Positions 36,139 through 44,096 of a stretch of 64,000 bases of DNA are shown piece after piece. Each line of letters begins with the position of its first letter. Position 1 is the first letter of the stretch. The DNA lies in contig NC_011060.1 of assembly GCF_000020645.1 (NCBI RefSeq), positions 2,370,501 to 2,434,500 on the forward strand, written 5' to 3'. Position numbers and translations under genes: made by a program. A model generated the notes under the pieces. The model had not been told where the DNA came from. It did no database searches and saw nothing but the letters and a program-made list of their open reading frames with translations. This stretch comes from Pelodictyon phaeoclathratiforme BU-1 (GTDB lineage Bacteria; Bacteroidota; Chlorobiia; Chlorobiales; Chlorobiaceae).

Positions 36139-36315
36139 ATTACTTCTGATTGAGGGTTATGGCATACCCGACTTCATAGCAGCAAATAACCCGTAACGAT
36201 ACCATTGTCCGTAAAAAACGGCGAAGAACCGATAGCAGCCTGCAGAACTCAAATCTGGCAGGAAGGCAATCGTTTCGGGTTATAAAGGGAACAAAAGAAG
36301 TCGAGAATAACCTGG

Positions 36316-36359
36316 AATTAACTATATAGCCGTAAAAGCATATGACTATATAGTTAATT
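36316..36359. promoter_or_regulatory. Perfect 14-bp inverted repeat upstream of the FadL-type gene
   Basis: AATTAACTATATAG (36316-36329) and CTATATAGTTAATT (36346-36359) are perfectly complementary, separated by 16 bases containing GCATATGA. It stands between the FadL-type gene (start 36138) and the convergent end of the HEPN-like gene, so it could be an operator for the former. No T-run follows, so a terminator is less likely. Confidence 0.5.
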
Positions 36360-36434
36360 TAACCGGCTTTTTCAAGCACTGTTTTTCCAGGAAAAAAAAG
36401 GTGGCGCCGGGTTACCTGATGGCTCTTCCCCCTC

Positions 36435-36863
36435 TTACTGAACCAATTCAGCCAGTTCGGAACTCACACGCATCGACTTGCGGGCAGCCTCAATAGCCGT
36501 GATACCCTCCTCTTCATGAAAGAGCGCCCAGGGAAGCTGGTATGACGACTCGTTGCCATACCTCGCCAGCATCTTTTCATGGGAATCATATTTTTCAAAA
36601 TCAGGCAAAATCTGTTCAATCAAGGCAGCAACCTCTTTGGTGACCGTACCTTCCATTATCAGTTGTGATAAATGCTTGCCCGGCTTATGGGTCAACGGTG
36701 AGACACCAAAAAGCATTAATACAGCAAGACCGGTATTTTCAAGAACAAGTATGGAGCCCGAAACACAGGCACGCCAGCGCCCGAGAGCGTAATCCTGCTC
36801 CGCCTCCTGCAAGAACCCGCGGGCGAGTTCAAGCCGATAGTCAATATCCTTATGCAATCCCAT
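36435..36863 (-). CDS. HEPN-like small protein
   Basis: A 142-residue all-helical protein. The opening (DYRLELARGFLQEAEQDYALGRWRACVSGSILVLEN) follows the HEPN pattern of helix 1 and 2, where a small domain with Ala/Arg/Glu-rich helices binds nucleotides or cuts RNA. The Rx4-6H catalytic motif of HEPN RNases is not clear. No nucleotidyltransferase (MNT) partner is adjacent; next is lptE, 66 bp upstream of its start region. Function unknown. Confidence 0.6.
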   Translation of the reverse strand: MGLHKDIDYRLELARGFLQEAEQDYALGRWRACVSGSILVLENTGLAVLMLFGVSPLTHKPGKHLSQLIMEGTVTKEVAALIEQILPDFEKYDSHEKMLARYGNESSYQLPWALFHEEEGITAIEAARKSMRVSSELAELVQ

Positions 36864-36929
36864 AAACAACCTCCCTTAATGATTCCTGACAACTGCAGGA
36901 GTTACTTGACAGGTAACGATTCAGACAGA

Positions 36930-37439
36930 TCACCAGCCGGAAACCACCCTGTCAAAAATCTCATCAATAATCTGGTCAACACAAAATCGGAGCGCCTCCT
37001 GCTGGCCGACAGGGTCACCAGTACGATAATCGGAAAATCCGACAAATGATTGGGTAAACATCGCTGTTTTTTTCACCCGATCAACCATTGTAACCTGTAC
37101 AACAAGCGTAACCCGATTCGTCATCGCCCGCTCGGTTATGCTCGAAAGCTGGCTCGGAGCATCAGAAAAGGAGATAAGGGCACCTTCCAGCAACGCATCG
37201 GCACGAGCCAGAGAGGGAGTAACGCGAAGAGGGCTTTGCGACTCGATTCGATTGACAAGAGAGCCGGTCAACTCCCCCCTGAGCTGCGCGATACCGGCTG
37301 CGCTGCGATCTTCAAACACCGGAATGGCAATCGTTTTCAGATGTGCAGGCAGCGATGAACCTGCAAAGCTGTAACAGCCCTGAAGGGTTGCCAGAACAAG
37401 AACAAACAGCGTGATTATCGGTGCAGCAGCTTTCAGCAT
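36930..37439 (-). CDS. lptE: LptE-like LPS assembly lipoprotein
   Basis: A 169-residue lipoprotein with lipobox ATLQGC (Cys at about 22) followed by YSFAGSSLPAHLKTIAIPVFEDRS, the pattern of the LptE family in Bacteroidetes/Chlorobi, which supports LptD in inserting lipopolysaccharide in the outer membrane. It also has LRGELTGSLVNRIESQSPLR and ALRFCVDQIIDEIFDRVVSGW near the end. ATG at 37439 has GAGG six bases upstream. It follows the SDR gene by 14 bp. Confidence 0.85.
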   Translation of the reverse strand: MLKAAAPIITLFVLVLATLQGCYSFAGSSLPAHLKTIAIPVFEDRSAAGIAQLRGELTGSLVNRIESQSPLRVTPSLARADALLEGALISFSDAPSQLSSITERAMTNRVTLVVQVTMVDRVKKTAMFTQSFVGFSDYRTGDPVGQQEALRFCVDQIIDEIFDRVVSGW

Positions 37440-37453
37440 GACGATCCTCAATA

Positions 37454-38278
37454 TTAATAGGTTCGGCGGTCAATCCTGTTCATCATTTTACGGAAGGGAT
37501 AGGTGAGGAGCAACCATTTTTTTCTTCTTCCACGAAGAGCGGAAAGATAGATACCGGTTTTGGAGTCGCTCCAGTCAGAAGCCAACTGTACCGCAAGCTT
37601 TGCGGCGACCGACGGCGACTGGGCAAAAATATCAAGAATGGTACTGAAGGTGGCCAACTGCCGGGAAAGTTCAGGTGTCGGGTTATCGGAACTGACCATC
37701 CCGGTACGCACCAGACCAGGATGGAGCAGCATGACAGAGATCCCGGTATGTTTATACTCCGCAGCAACCGCATAGGTAAAACGGGCTATGGCAGCCTTGG
37801 TGGAACCGTAGGCACTCATCCACGGTGTGTTTGAGCCACTGTCTGTGCCCGAACCAGCCATATTGATAATCTTGCCTGGAATATCTTCCCTGAGAAAATA
37901 GCTGATTGCCGCACGACAGCCATTATAGGTACCCTTAAGATTGGTATCAATAACCCTTCCCCATCGCTCAGGATCACTCTCTGTAATGTTCATGAAGGGA
38001 TCAGAGATTCCCGCATTATTGATAAAACAGTCTATCCGGCCAAACCTCTTTGTCGCCGCATCAATCAGGCGCTCCATATCAGCAGCCGAAACAACATCAC
38101 AGACACAGCCGAAGGCGCTGCCCGGAGGAAACTCCGCAACAGCCGCCTGAACATTGGCATTCGAAGAAGAGGTTATAACCACCTTTGCGCCCTGGCGCAC
38201 AAACTCATGAGCTATCGCTTTACCGATTCCTCTGGTTGAACCGGTAATGACGGCAACCTTCTCATCCAGTCTCCCCAT
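37454..38278 (-). CDS. Short-chain dehydrogenase/reductase
   Basis: A 274-residue classical SDR: cofactor site TGSTRGIGKAIA (residues 13-24), INNAGISDPF, catalytic Ser in NMAGSGTDSG and YxxxK in YGSTKAAIARF. Substrate unknown. It lies 27 bp after the RuBisCO-like gene on the same strand; a similar SDR beside the RuBisCO-like gene is part of the conserved cluster in green sulfur bacteria. Confidence 0.88.
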   Translation of the reverse strand: MGRLDEKVAVITGSTRGIGKAIAHEFVRQGAKVVITSSSNANVQAAVAEFPPGSAFGCVCDVVSAADMERLIDAATKRFGRIDCFINNAGISDPFMNITESDPERWGRVIDTNLKGTYNGCRAAISYFLREDIPGKIINMAGSGTDSGSNTPWMSAYGSTKAAIARFTYAVAAEYKHTGISVMLLHPGLVRTGMVSSDNPTPELSRQLATFSTILDIFAQSPSVAAKLAVQLASDWSDSKTGIYLSALRGRRKKWLLLTYPFRKMMNRIDRRTY

Positions 38279-38305
38279 GAGCAGACCTCTTCTTTTTACT
38301 GATAC

Positions 38306-39607
38306 TTACTTTTTTCTGTTTATCCCATCGACCATCACCTCAAGCTCAGGGCGGCCAACAGCATAAGTTTCAAGAGAGATACCCTGCTCAATAGCCTCCC
38401 ATGCCTGACGGATACTCATGGCTCCGGCTCTGGGGCCCATAGGATGGCCAAAAATCCCCCGACCCGGTACAAAACCAAAATCGACACTCCCCACTTTCCG
38501 GTAGACGGTTTCAAGCGTAAGCGCTGAATCACTGCCTCCTGGAACGGGAAGCGAACGCCTGATATGACCAAACTCCTGCAGACACTCGGCAATATTGTCC
38601 TTTACCTCCTCTTCAGGGGTCATCATCCTGCTGCCAAAACCGGGCATAATAATCGAATCAAGACCGGCAAGGCGCTGAAGTTTGGTCATAACCCTTGAAT
38701 GGACACCATATTTTTCCATCCTGCTGAAAGCCGCAATAAAGGGAAAATGGCCAATAAGTGGCACCTTCGTATGCCGGGCAAGCATTCTGACAGCGCTGAG
38801 TCCAACCGGCAGAGCATTGATCAGCAAAGCATTCGCTCCATTGCTGACGGCAATGTCGTGCTGCTCAAGAAGTCGGTCAACCTCATCCGTAACATTTGCA
38901 AGATAAATTTTTGGCTCTCCGGTCTCCTTTTCCGCCCGAGCTCTTGCCTCTCCCAGTACTCGGGATCGCTCAATCAGGGAAGACCAGTCAACATCGGCAA
39001 GCATTTCGTCATCCTTGGCAATATCAAGCCCTCCAAGCCAGCTCTGATAGGCAATCTCGGCAAAATTGGCTGGACTGAGTCCGATATTTGGCTTCACTAC
39101 TCCGAAAAAAATCGGGCGGTCATAGGCCTGAAGAAGATCACGAATACCATCAATACCAAATTTGGGGCCATCAAAAGCCCTCAGATAAGCCTCCGGAAAA
39201 CCGATATCAAGCAGCTTCACCACCGGCACACCGGGAGTAAAAAAAACTCCCTCCCCACAAACAGCGGTGAGCAGATTCGGCAGCTTGGCGCCAAAATTCC
39301 GATGCGGGTGGGCAATAGTGACGCGGCATGCATGAATAGGGCCTGTTTCGAAATGCACGACCGGATAGCTGAGAGCCTCAAGCTCCCCCTCTATCGTCAG
39401 ACTGATCACCCTGGCGGCATACTTTGGACGAAAATCTTCATCATGATCAACACGTTTCCACTGTGCTGTCGATTGTTCACTGCAGAAATGGGCAAGCGCC
39501 GTCTCTATATCTCCCACACACTCCAGGTAGTAATCCAGCGTCAGGTAGTCAGCCATATCGAGCTGCTCCCTTGATGCAAAGAAACCTTTTATATCCTCAG
39601 TATTCAT
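38306..39607 (-). CDS. RuBisCO-like protein (form IV)
   Basis: A 433-residue RuBisCO large-chain homologue of the green sulfur bacterial RLP group. The KPNIGLSP loop differs from true RuBisCO (KPKLGLS), and GGLDIAKDDEML keeps the carbamylated Lys, Asp and Glu. VPGGSDSALT and GRGIFGHPMGPRAGA are also visible. It does not fix CO2; loss of the Chlorobaculum homologue affects sulfur oxidation and stress response. The start is at ATG 39607; a run of nine G lies 15-23 bases upstream on the coding strand. Confidence 0.95.
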   Translation of the reverse strand: MNTEDIKGFFASREQLDMADYLTLDYYLECVGDIETALAHFCSEQSTAQWKRVDHDEDFRPKYAARVISLTIEGELEALSYPVVHFETGPIHACRVTIAHPHRNFGAKLPNLLTAVCGEGVFFTPGVPVVKLLDIGFPEAYLRAFDGPKFGIDGIRDLLQAYDRPIFFGVVKPNIGLSPANFAEIAYQSWLGGLDIAKDDEMLADVDWSSLIERSRVLGEARARAEKETGEPKIYLANVTDEVDRLLEQHDIAVSNGANALLINALPVGLSAVRMLARHTKVPLIGHFPFIAAFSRMEKYGVHSRVMTKLQRLAGLDSIIMPGFGSRMMTPEEEVKDNIAECLQEFGHIRRSLPVPGGSDSALTLETVYRKVGSVDFGFVPGRGIFGHPMGPRAGAMSIRQAWEAIEQGISLETYAVGRPELEVMVDGINRKK

Positions 39608-39621
39608 AGAAAAACGTCATA

Positions 39622-39630
39622 CCCCCCCCC
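39622..39630 (-). repeat. G9 homopolymer upstream of the RuBisCO-like gene
   Basis: Nine C on the plus strand (nine G on the coding strand) in the 5' leader, 15-23 bases before the start codon. Tracts of this length are prone to slippage. Confidence 0.6.
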
Positions 39631-39699
39631 GCTATTCCGGCCTGCCGGATGCTGCAAAAGGGTGCCCATTAAGAAAATCGAACGCTACTAAGACTACCA

Positions 39700-39721
39700 C
39701 AGCAGGCGCTCAAGCCTGCTG
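39700..39721 (-). terminator. Hairpin after the LsrF-like aldolase gene
   Basis: CAGCAGGC (39700-39707) and GCCTGCTG (39714-39721) form a perfect 8-bp stem with a 6-base loop, 25 bp after the aldolase stop on the minus strand. No T-run follows. Confidence 0.4.
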
Positions 39722-39746
39722 CAGCGATGATCATTACTCCCTGCAA

Positions 39747-40628
39747 TTATCCTTCAGCCTTTATGGTATTGAAATAGTCGAAGGCATCCTGCGGACTCAT
39801 CTGCTCATGAACAACCTTGTTGACCGCTTTCATCATCGCAAGGGGAGCATCACTCTGGAAAATATTGCGCCCCATATCAACACCTGATGCGCCTTCATCA
39901 ATTGCACGGCGAGACATCGTAAGCGCTTCGAGTTCAGGAAGCTTCTTTCCACCGGCCATCACAATCGGCACCGGACATGAAGCGGTGATGGTATCGAAAT
40001 CTTCAGGCACATAATAGGTTTTAACAATCTGGGCGCCAAGCTCGGCAGCCATCCTGCAGGCCAGTCTGAAATATTTGGCATCGCGCACCATATCCTTGCC
40101 AACCGCAGTCACCGCCATGGTTGGAATGCCATAACGCAGCCCCATATCAACAAGCCTTGTCATATTGTGAATCGAGCGGGTCTCAAATTCACCGCCAATA
40201 AATATCTGGAGGGTGATTGCCACAACGTTCATACGAATGGCATCCTCAATATCAACAGCAAGCTCTTCATCAGAGAGCTCCTTGAGAATACTCGGGCCTC
40301 CGCTGCAGCGCATGACGACCGCCTTGGTAAGAGTTGGAGGAACCGTGGTACGCAAAATACCACGGGTCAGCATAATTGCATCGGCGTAAGGCATGAGCGG
40401 AACAATATTGACATCAGGACGCTCCAGACCAGTAGTCGGGCCCTGGAAATAGCCATGATCGATAGCAAGCATCACCGTTTTTCCGGTATCTGGCCGGAAA
40501 ATCCTCGACAGGCGGTTTTTCATTCCCCAATCAAGAGAGTGTGCCCCCTTAAGAAAAAATCCATAGTTATTGACCGGCGTATCGAGATAATACTCTTTGG
40601 CCTGCTTGTCTTTATCGTATTCCGCCAT
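39747..40628 (-). CDS. LsrF/DhnA-like class I aldolase
   Basis: A 293-residue (beta/alpha)8 aldolase or thiolase of the LsrF/DhnA group. VMLAIDHGYFQGP at about residues 52-64, ALTLQ-like VAITLQIFIGGEFE, and GAQIVKTYYVPEDF with the Schiff-base Lys are typical, as is GVDMGRNIFQSDAP. LsrF itself acts on phosphorylated autoinducer-2 breakdown products, but no lsr genes are present. Together with the bifunctional aldolase and RuBisCO-like protein it may form a sugar-phosphate or methylthio-type salvage route (inference). Confidence 0.85.
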   Translation of the reverse strand: MAEYDKDKQAKEYYLDTPVNNYGFFLKGAHSLDWGMKNRLSRIFRPDTGKTVMLAIDHGYFQGPTTGLERPDVNIVPLMPYADAIMLTRGILRTTVPPTLTKAVVMRCSGGPSILKELSDEELAVDIEDAIRMNVVAITLQIFIGGEFETRSIHNMTRLVDMGLRYGIPTMAVTAVGKDMVRDAKYFRLACRMAAELGAQIVKTYYVPEDFDTITASCPVPIVMAGGKKLPELEALTMSRRAIDEGASGVDMGRNIFQSDAPLAMMKAVNKVVHEQMSPQDAFDYFNTIKAEG

Positions 40629-40681
40629 GATGATGGTTCTCCTCTTTTCAGTTGTTTTTATTATACCTCTTCTCTCTTCAT

Positions 40682-42802
40682 TCAGCGAAGCGCGGCTGCA
40701 ATATTACCGCCATCCACTGTAGTAATTGAACCGGTCGTCCTGATTTCAAGCGCAAGATGAACAAATGCCTCGGCAACATCCTCTGCCGTTACCTCAAGCT
40801 GCAGCAGGTTTCCGGCCATATACTCCCTCTCACTCAAGCCACGTGCCGCTGAGCGGGCTTTGATCATCTCCGCGGTAAGCAGACCACTGCGAATGCGGTC
40901 AGCATTGATACCATTTGAACGAATACCATCGCGACCGTGATCAAGCGCATATTGCCGTACAAGAAACATGGTCGCCGCTTTCGCCAGACCGTAAGGGCCA
41001 AAGTCCGGACCTGGATTGACAGCCTGTTTTGAAACATTGAACAACAGCACACCGCCCGTACCCTGAAGTTTCATCACCCTGACAGCCTCCTGGGCAATGG
41101 AGTGGTGTGAAAAAAAGTTTATTTCAAAACTTTTGCGCAGCAACTCATCAGAGACCTCACCGATGCGCCCCTGGATGGCAGCTCCCACATTGGAGACAAT
41201 AATGTCCACGCCTCCAAACCGGCGACAGGCGACATCGAAAGCTGCACGAACATCTGAGCGTGAAGTTACGTCACAGGTGAGGGTAAGAACATTGCCGCCA
41301 AACTCCTCCGCTGCACGATCGAGCGCTTCACGAGTCAGATCAAGAAGCACCAGCTCGGCCCCTCTCTGACGGAAAGCTTTAGCCGTTGCCAGACCAATAC
41401 CACTTGCCGCCCCGGTAACCATAACAATTTTACCGGCAAAAACATCATGCGTAACCTTGGTCATCTTGGCCTGCTCCATATCCCAATACTCGATCTCAAA
41501 AGCTTCACGATCGCTGATGGATTCAAAGGTGCCAACCGATTCAGCATCAAGAATGGCCAGAGCAGTACCCGTTGCAATATCGGCATTAACTGCAGCCGAT
41601 TCCGCATTCCTGCCAAGGCCAAACAGCCCGAGACCGGGAACAAGCACCACTCTTGGCAGTGGATCAAGCATGGTTACCTTCATATCGGCAGCAGCCTGCT
41701 GCTGGGTATTGAAATAGTCGATATACTCCCGACAATAACGCTGCACAGCCTCATGCACCGCAACCTTGAATCCTGCAATATCCCCCGCATCGGGAGCAGG
41801 AACAACAAGCGGCCTGTTTTTCGTCCGGACAATAAAATCAGGGGTCATGGAACCCTTCTGACTCATGGCAGCAAGATCAGCGCTGTTCACATAGTCAAGA
41901 ATGGCGGGAGAAGTACGGAAATCAAGAATAAACTGATGGTACTCACGCGTACCCGGCGCCTTTTCATCAACACAGGCGCCCCTGATGACAGGAGCCACCA
42001 CCTCAACCGGGGCAATCTCTGCTGGCAAGATGACGGATGGAAAGGTCTTTCTTCCGGCTGCGGCAATCCGCTCTTCAAGCGTACTGACCGCATCAATCAT
42101 TCGGCAATAGGCCTCCCTCGCCGTAGCGCCAAACGTTACCAGACCATGCTTCTGCAACACAAGCCCCTTCATCTCCGGGTTTTGCTCATAAACCAGAGCT
42201 GCCGAACGGGCAAGGCCAAGGCCAGGCTTGATATAGGGCACAGAACCAAAGCTCTCACCAAGAGTCTCACGGCAGAGCCTTTCGCCATCGGGCTGATTGC
42301 TGAGGGTGAGCAGGGCAAACGAATGAGTATGAAAAATAAAGCGATGCGGCAGAAAAGCGTGAAGGAGAGTCTCAATTGAAGGAGTCAACCGATGCTCGGC
42401 CATATGATCAGTCAAACTGAACATATTCAGGAGCAGGAGATGCTTGAACTCTTTGGTTGAAAAACGCCGAAGAGCCTCTTCACTCATCAGATCGTTGCGG
42501 CTGAAAAGCTCCCCCAGCTTACGCAACGGCACCAGCCGGAGTGGCGTGTAATCACAACCGGTAACACGGCTCAAATCAACACCGCTCGCCTTGATCAACA
42601 GCACTTCAGCCCGGTTGCCAACCATATCAACCAGCTCACATTTCACGGAAGTATTCCCCCCGCCATGCATCACCAGCGAACTTTCGCTGCCAAGCAGACG
42701 GGAGGCATAGACCAGCTCTGCAAGTTCTGTCTGTACCCCGGTTGAGCTGCACTGCTCTTTGACGGAGCACTGAAGATCTGCGTCATTCCATAGGTTCTGC
42801 AT
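40682..42802 (-). CDS. Bifunctional class II aldolase / short-chain dehydrogenase
   Basis: A 706-residue fusion of the RhaD/YuxG type. The N-terminal part (about 1-430) is a class II aldolase with the HTHSFALLTLSN metal site and VLQKHGLVTFG. The C-terminal part (about 465-706) is an SDR with TGAASGIGLATAKAF, SNVGAAIQG and YGLAKAATMF. In rhamnulose-type pathways such fusions cleave a sugar-1-phosphate and oxidise lactaldehyde. In green sulfur bacteria it stands in the RuBisCO-like cluster; true substrate unknown. The aldolase gene follows 53 bp later. Confidence 0.88.
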   Translation of the reverse strand: MQNLWNDADLQCSVKEQCSSTGVQTELAELVYASRLLGSESSLVMHGGGNTSVKCELVDMVGNRAEVLLIKASGVDLSRVTGCDYTPLRLVPLRKLGELFSRNDLMSEEALRRFSTKEFKHLLLLNMFSLTDHMAEHRLTPSIETLLHAFLPHRFIFHTHSFALLTLSNQPDGERLCRETLGESFGSVPYIKPGLGLARSAALVYEQNPEMKGLVLQKHGLVTFGATAREAYCRMIDAVSTLEERIAAAGRKTFPSVILPAEIAPVEVVAPVIRGACVDEKAPGTREYHQFILDFRTSPAILDYVNSADLAAMSQKGSMTPDFIVRTKNRPLVVPAPDAGDIAGFKVAVHEAVQRYCREYIDYFNTQQQAAADMKVTMLDPLPRVVLVPGLGLFGLGRNAESAAVNADIATGTALAILDAESVGTFESISDREAFEIEYWDMEQAKMTKVTHDVFAGKIVMVTGAASGIGLATAKAFRQRGAELVLLDLTREALDRAAEEFGGNVLTLTCDVTSRSDVRAAFDVACRRFGGVDIIVSNVGAAIQGRIGEVSDELLRKSFEINFFSHHSIAQEAVRVMKLQGTGGVLLFNVSKQAVNPGPDFGPYGLAKAATMFLVRQYALDHGRDGIRSNGINADRIRSGLLTAEMIKARSAARGLSEREYMAGNLLQLEVTAEDVAEAFVHLALEIRTTGSITTVDGGNIAAALR

Positions 42803-42883
42803 AAAATATCAAACTTCTCACGCCGAAAGTCGGCATGTATGGTTGAAAAATAACGATAGCAAAAAAAGAGAACTCCCCCGGCC

Positions 42884-43102
42884 TCACTGTCTGCCTTTTT
42901 TTTTCTTCTCATGCCACCCCTCAATCAAAAAGCCGGAACCGTAAATAAGCAGAAAACCGGGGATTACCATGCCAAGAAAAGAGATCTTGTCGCCAATGTC
43001 CTGCAACTGACCCGAAGACCAGATCATCCATACGAGGAGATACCAAGCTGGGCCAACAAACAGAAACATGGTATTCCAGAGCTTTCTAAAATGGTATTTC
43101 AT
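42884..43102 (-). CDS. Small membrane protein of unknown function
   Basis: A 72-residue protein with two transmembrane segments (about 12-30 and 41-60) and a basic tail (HEKKKKGRQ). It follows the hydratase gene by 41 bp on the same strand. I do not recognise the family; its position suggests co-expression with pigment synthesis. Confidence 0.6.
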   Translation of the reverse strand: MKYHFRKLWNTMFLFVGPAWYLLVWMIWSSGQLQDIGDKISFLGMVIPGFLLIYGSGFLIEGWHEKKKKGRQ

Positions 43103-43143
43103 GATGATATTGAGCGTCTTGACAGAAAGAGAGAGATATCCGG

Positions 43144-43617
43144 TCAGATCTGACCATCAATCCGCAGCTTCCGTTCATTGAGTTTTTCAAGAATAATCCT
43201 GATCAGATACTGCAGCGCATTGAGCACATAGGTAAAATAGGCGAGAAAGGCTTCCCAGATAAGAACATGCTCAGGATAACCAAGGTAGGCCATGACAAAA
43301 TAGAGCAGATGAAACGCCGCCGCAATCGTGCTCCCGATATCTTCCCACAGAAACTCTTTTGAATAAACCCATTTATCGAAAACCTCCTTCTCAAAAAACA
43401 TACCAGTGATGAAAAGCAGGGCAAAAAAAAGCGTTTTAAAAAGAATAACCACACTGACCCAGTAAAAACTGGTGACAAACAAACCGTTTGCATACAGGGC
43501 TGTAGTGGTAACTCCACCGACAAAAAAGAGGAATTGGATCGGGGCAAGAATAATCTGAATATCGGTCCAAACAGAAGCATTTCTTTTGACAAGCTGTTCC
43601 GGAGTATAACGGGCCAT
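43144..43617 (-). CDS. bchV: 3-vinyl bacteriochlorophyllide hydratase, BchF/BchV family
   Basis: A 157-residue membrane protein of the BCHF family: YTPEQLVKRNASVWTDIQI and LAPIQFLFFVGG open the protein, followed by four helices and a middle EKEVFDKWVYSKEFLWEDIG. The enzyme hydrates the C3 vinyl group to make the hydroxyethyl side chain of chlorosome bacteriochlorophylls. Green sulfur bacteria have two paralogues, bchF and bchV; the bchV copy is the one near the RuBisCO-like gene, so I use that name. The family is sure, the paralogue less so. Confidence 0.85.
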   Translation of the reverse strand: MARYTPEQLVKRNASVWTDIQIILAPIQFLFFVGGVTTTALYANGLFVTSFYWVSVVILFKTLFFALLFITGMFFEKEVFDKWVYSKEFLWEDIGSTIAAAFHLLYFVMAYLGYPEHVLIWEAFLAYFTYVLNALQYLIRIILEKLNERKLRIDGQI

Positions 43618-43832
43618 CTTCTTTTACTCTTAACTGATAAAAAAAATATTTGTGGACATCACGAATGCCAGACCGACACGCTCACCATGGACGCATGGAA
43701 TATAGTAAAATTGAAGAGAGAGAAAAAGCCCCCGAAAAAGGGAGTATTGCATGGCAGAGTGGAATTGTGATAATTGAGCGGCATGGTGCACTTTTCTTTT
43801 GCCATTCACTGCCGAAAGAGCTCCAATCGTCG

Positions 43833-43923
43833 GACCACCTTCGGTGGTCGTTTCTGTAGTCGGTTGTTACCGAAAATCATGGCGCACGGCAGTTCGTCCC
43901 TCACTGCCGTTCACCACGATTTT
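43833..43923 (-). repeat. DGR target 3' stem-loop element, copy A
   Basis: Starts 50 bp downstream of the stop of target 1 (minus-strand sense). Inner stem ACGGCAGT (43886-43893) / ACTGCCGT (43903-43910), outer stem AAAATCATGG (43873-43882) / CCACGATTTT (43914-43923) with one mismatch that becomes G-U only in the minus-strand RNA. A separate hairpin GACCACC/GGTGGTC is at 43833-43849. Copies B and C follow targets 2 and 3. The stretch 43618-43832 shows no gene. Confidence 0.75.
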
Positions 43924-43972
43924 GTAACTGCCCTCTCGCTCAAAAACAAAGACGGAATGAGCTGCCAACTGA

Positions 43973-44096
43973 CTACGGGACGAAAACCGGGCGGAAGCCC
44001 ACGTTGCTGCGCCGGTTGCCGGGGGCGCAGCTGCCCCGATACGCCGACCGACAGTACTCGGCATCGTAGCGCCAGCACCCGCCACGAAGCACACGG
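43973..44096 (-). repeat. DGR variable repeat VR1
   Basis: 124 bp, same length as the template repeat at 46870-46993. I count 17 differences, all at template adenines (to G, C or T). Encodes the region from RVLRGGCW to the stop. The last 30 bases (from GTGGGCTTC) are identical to the template. Confidence 0.95.

Noticed and set aside
41447..42379. A 310-codon plus-strand frame across the bifunctional aldolase
   Set aside because: Antisense shadow; the minus-strand gene has full motifs for both domains.
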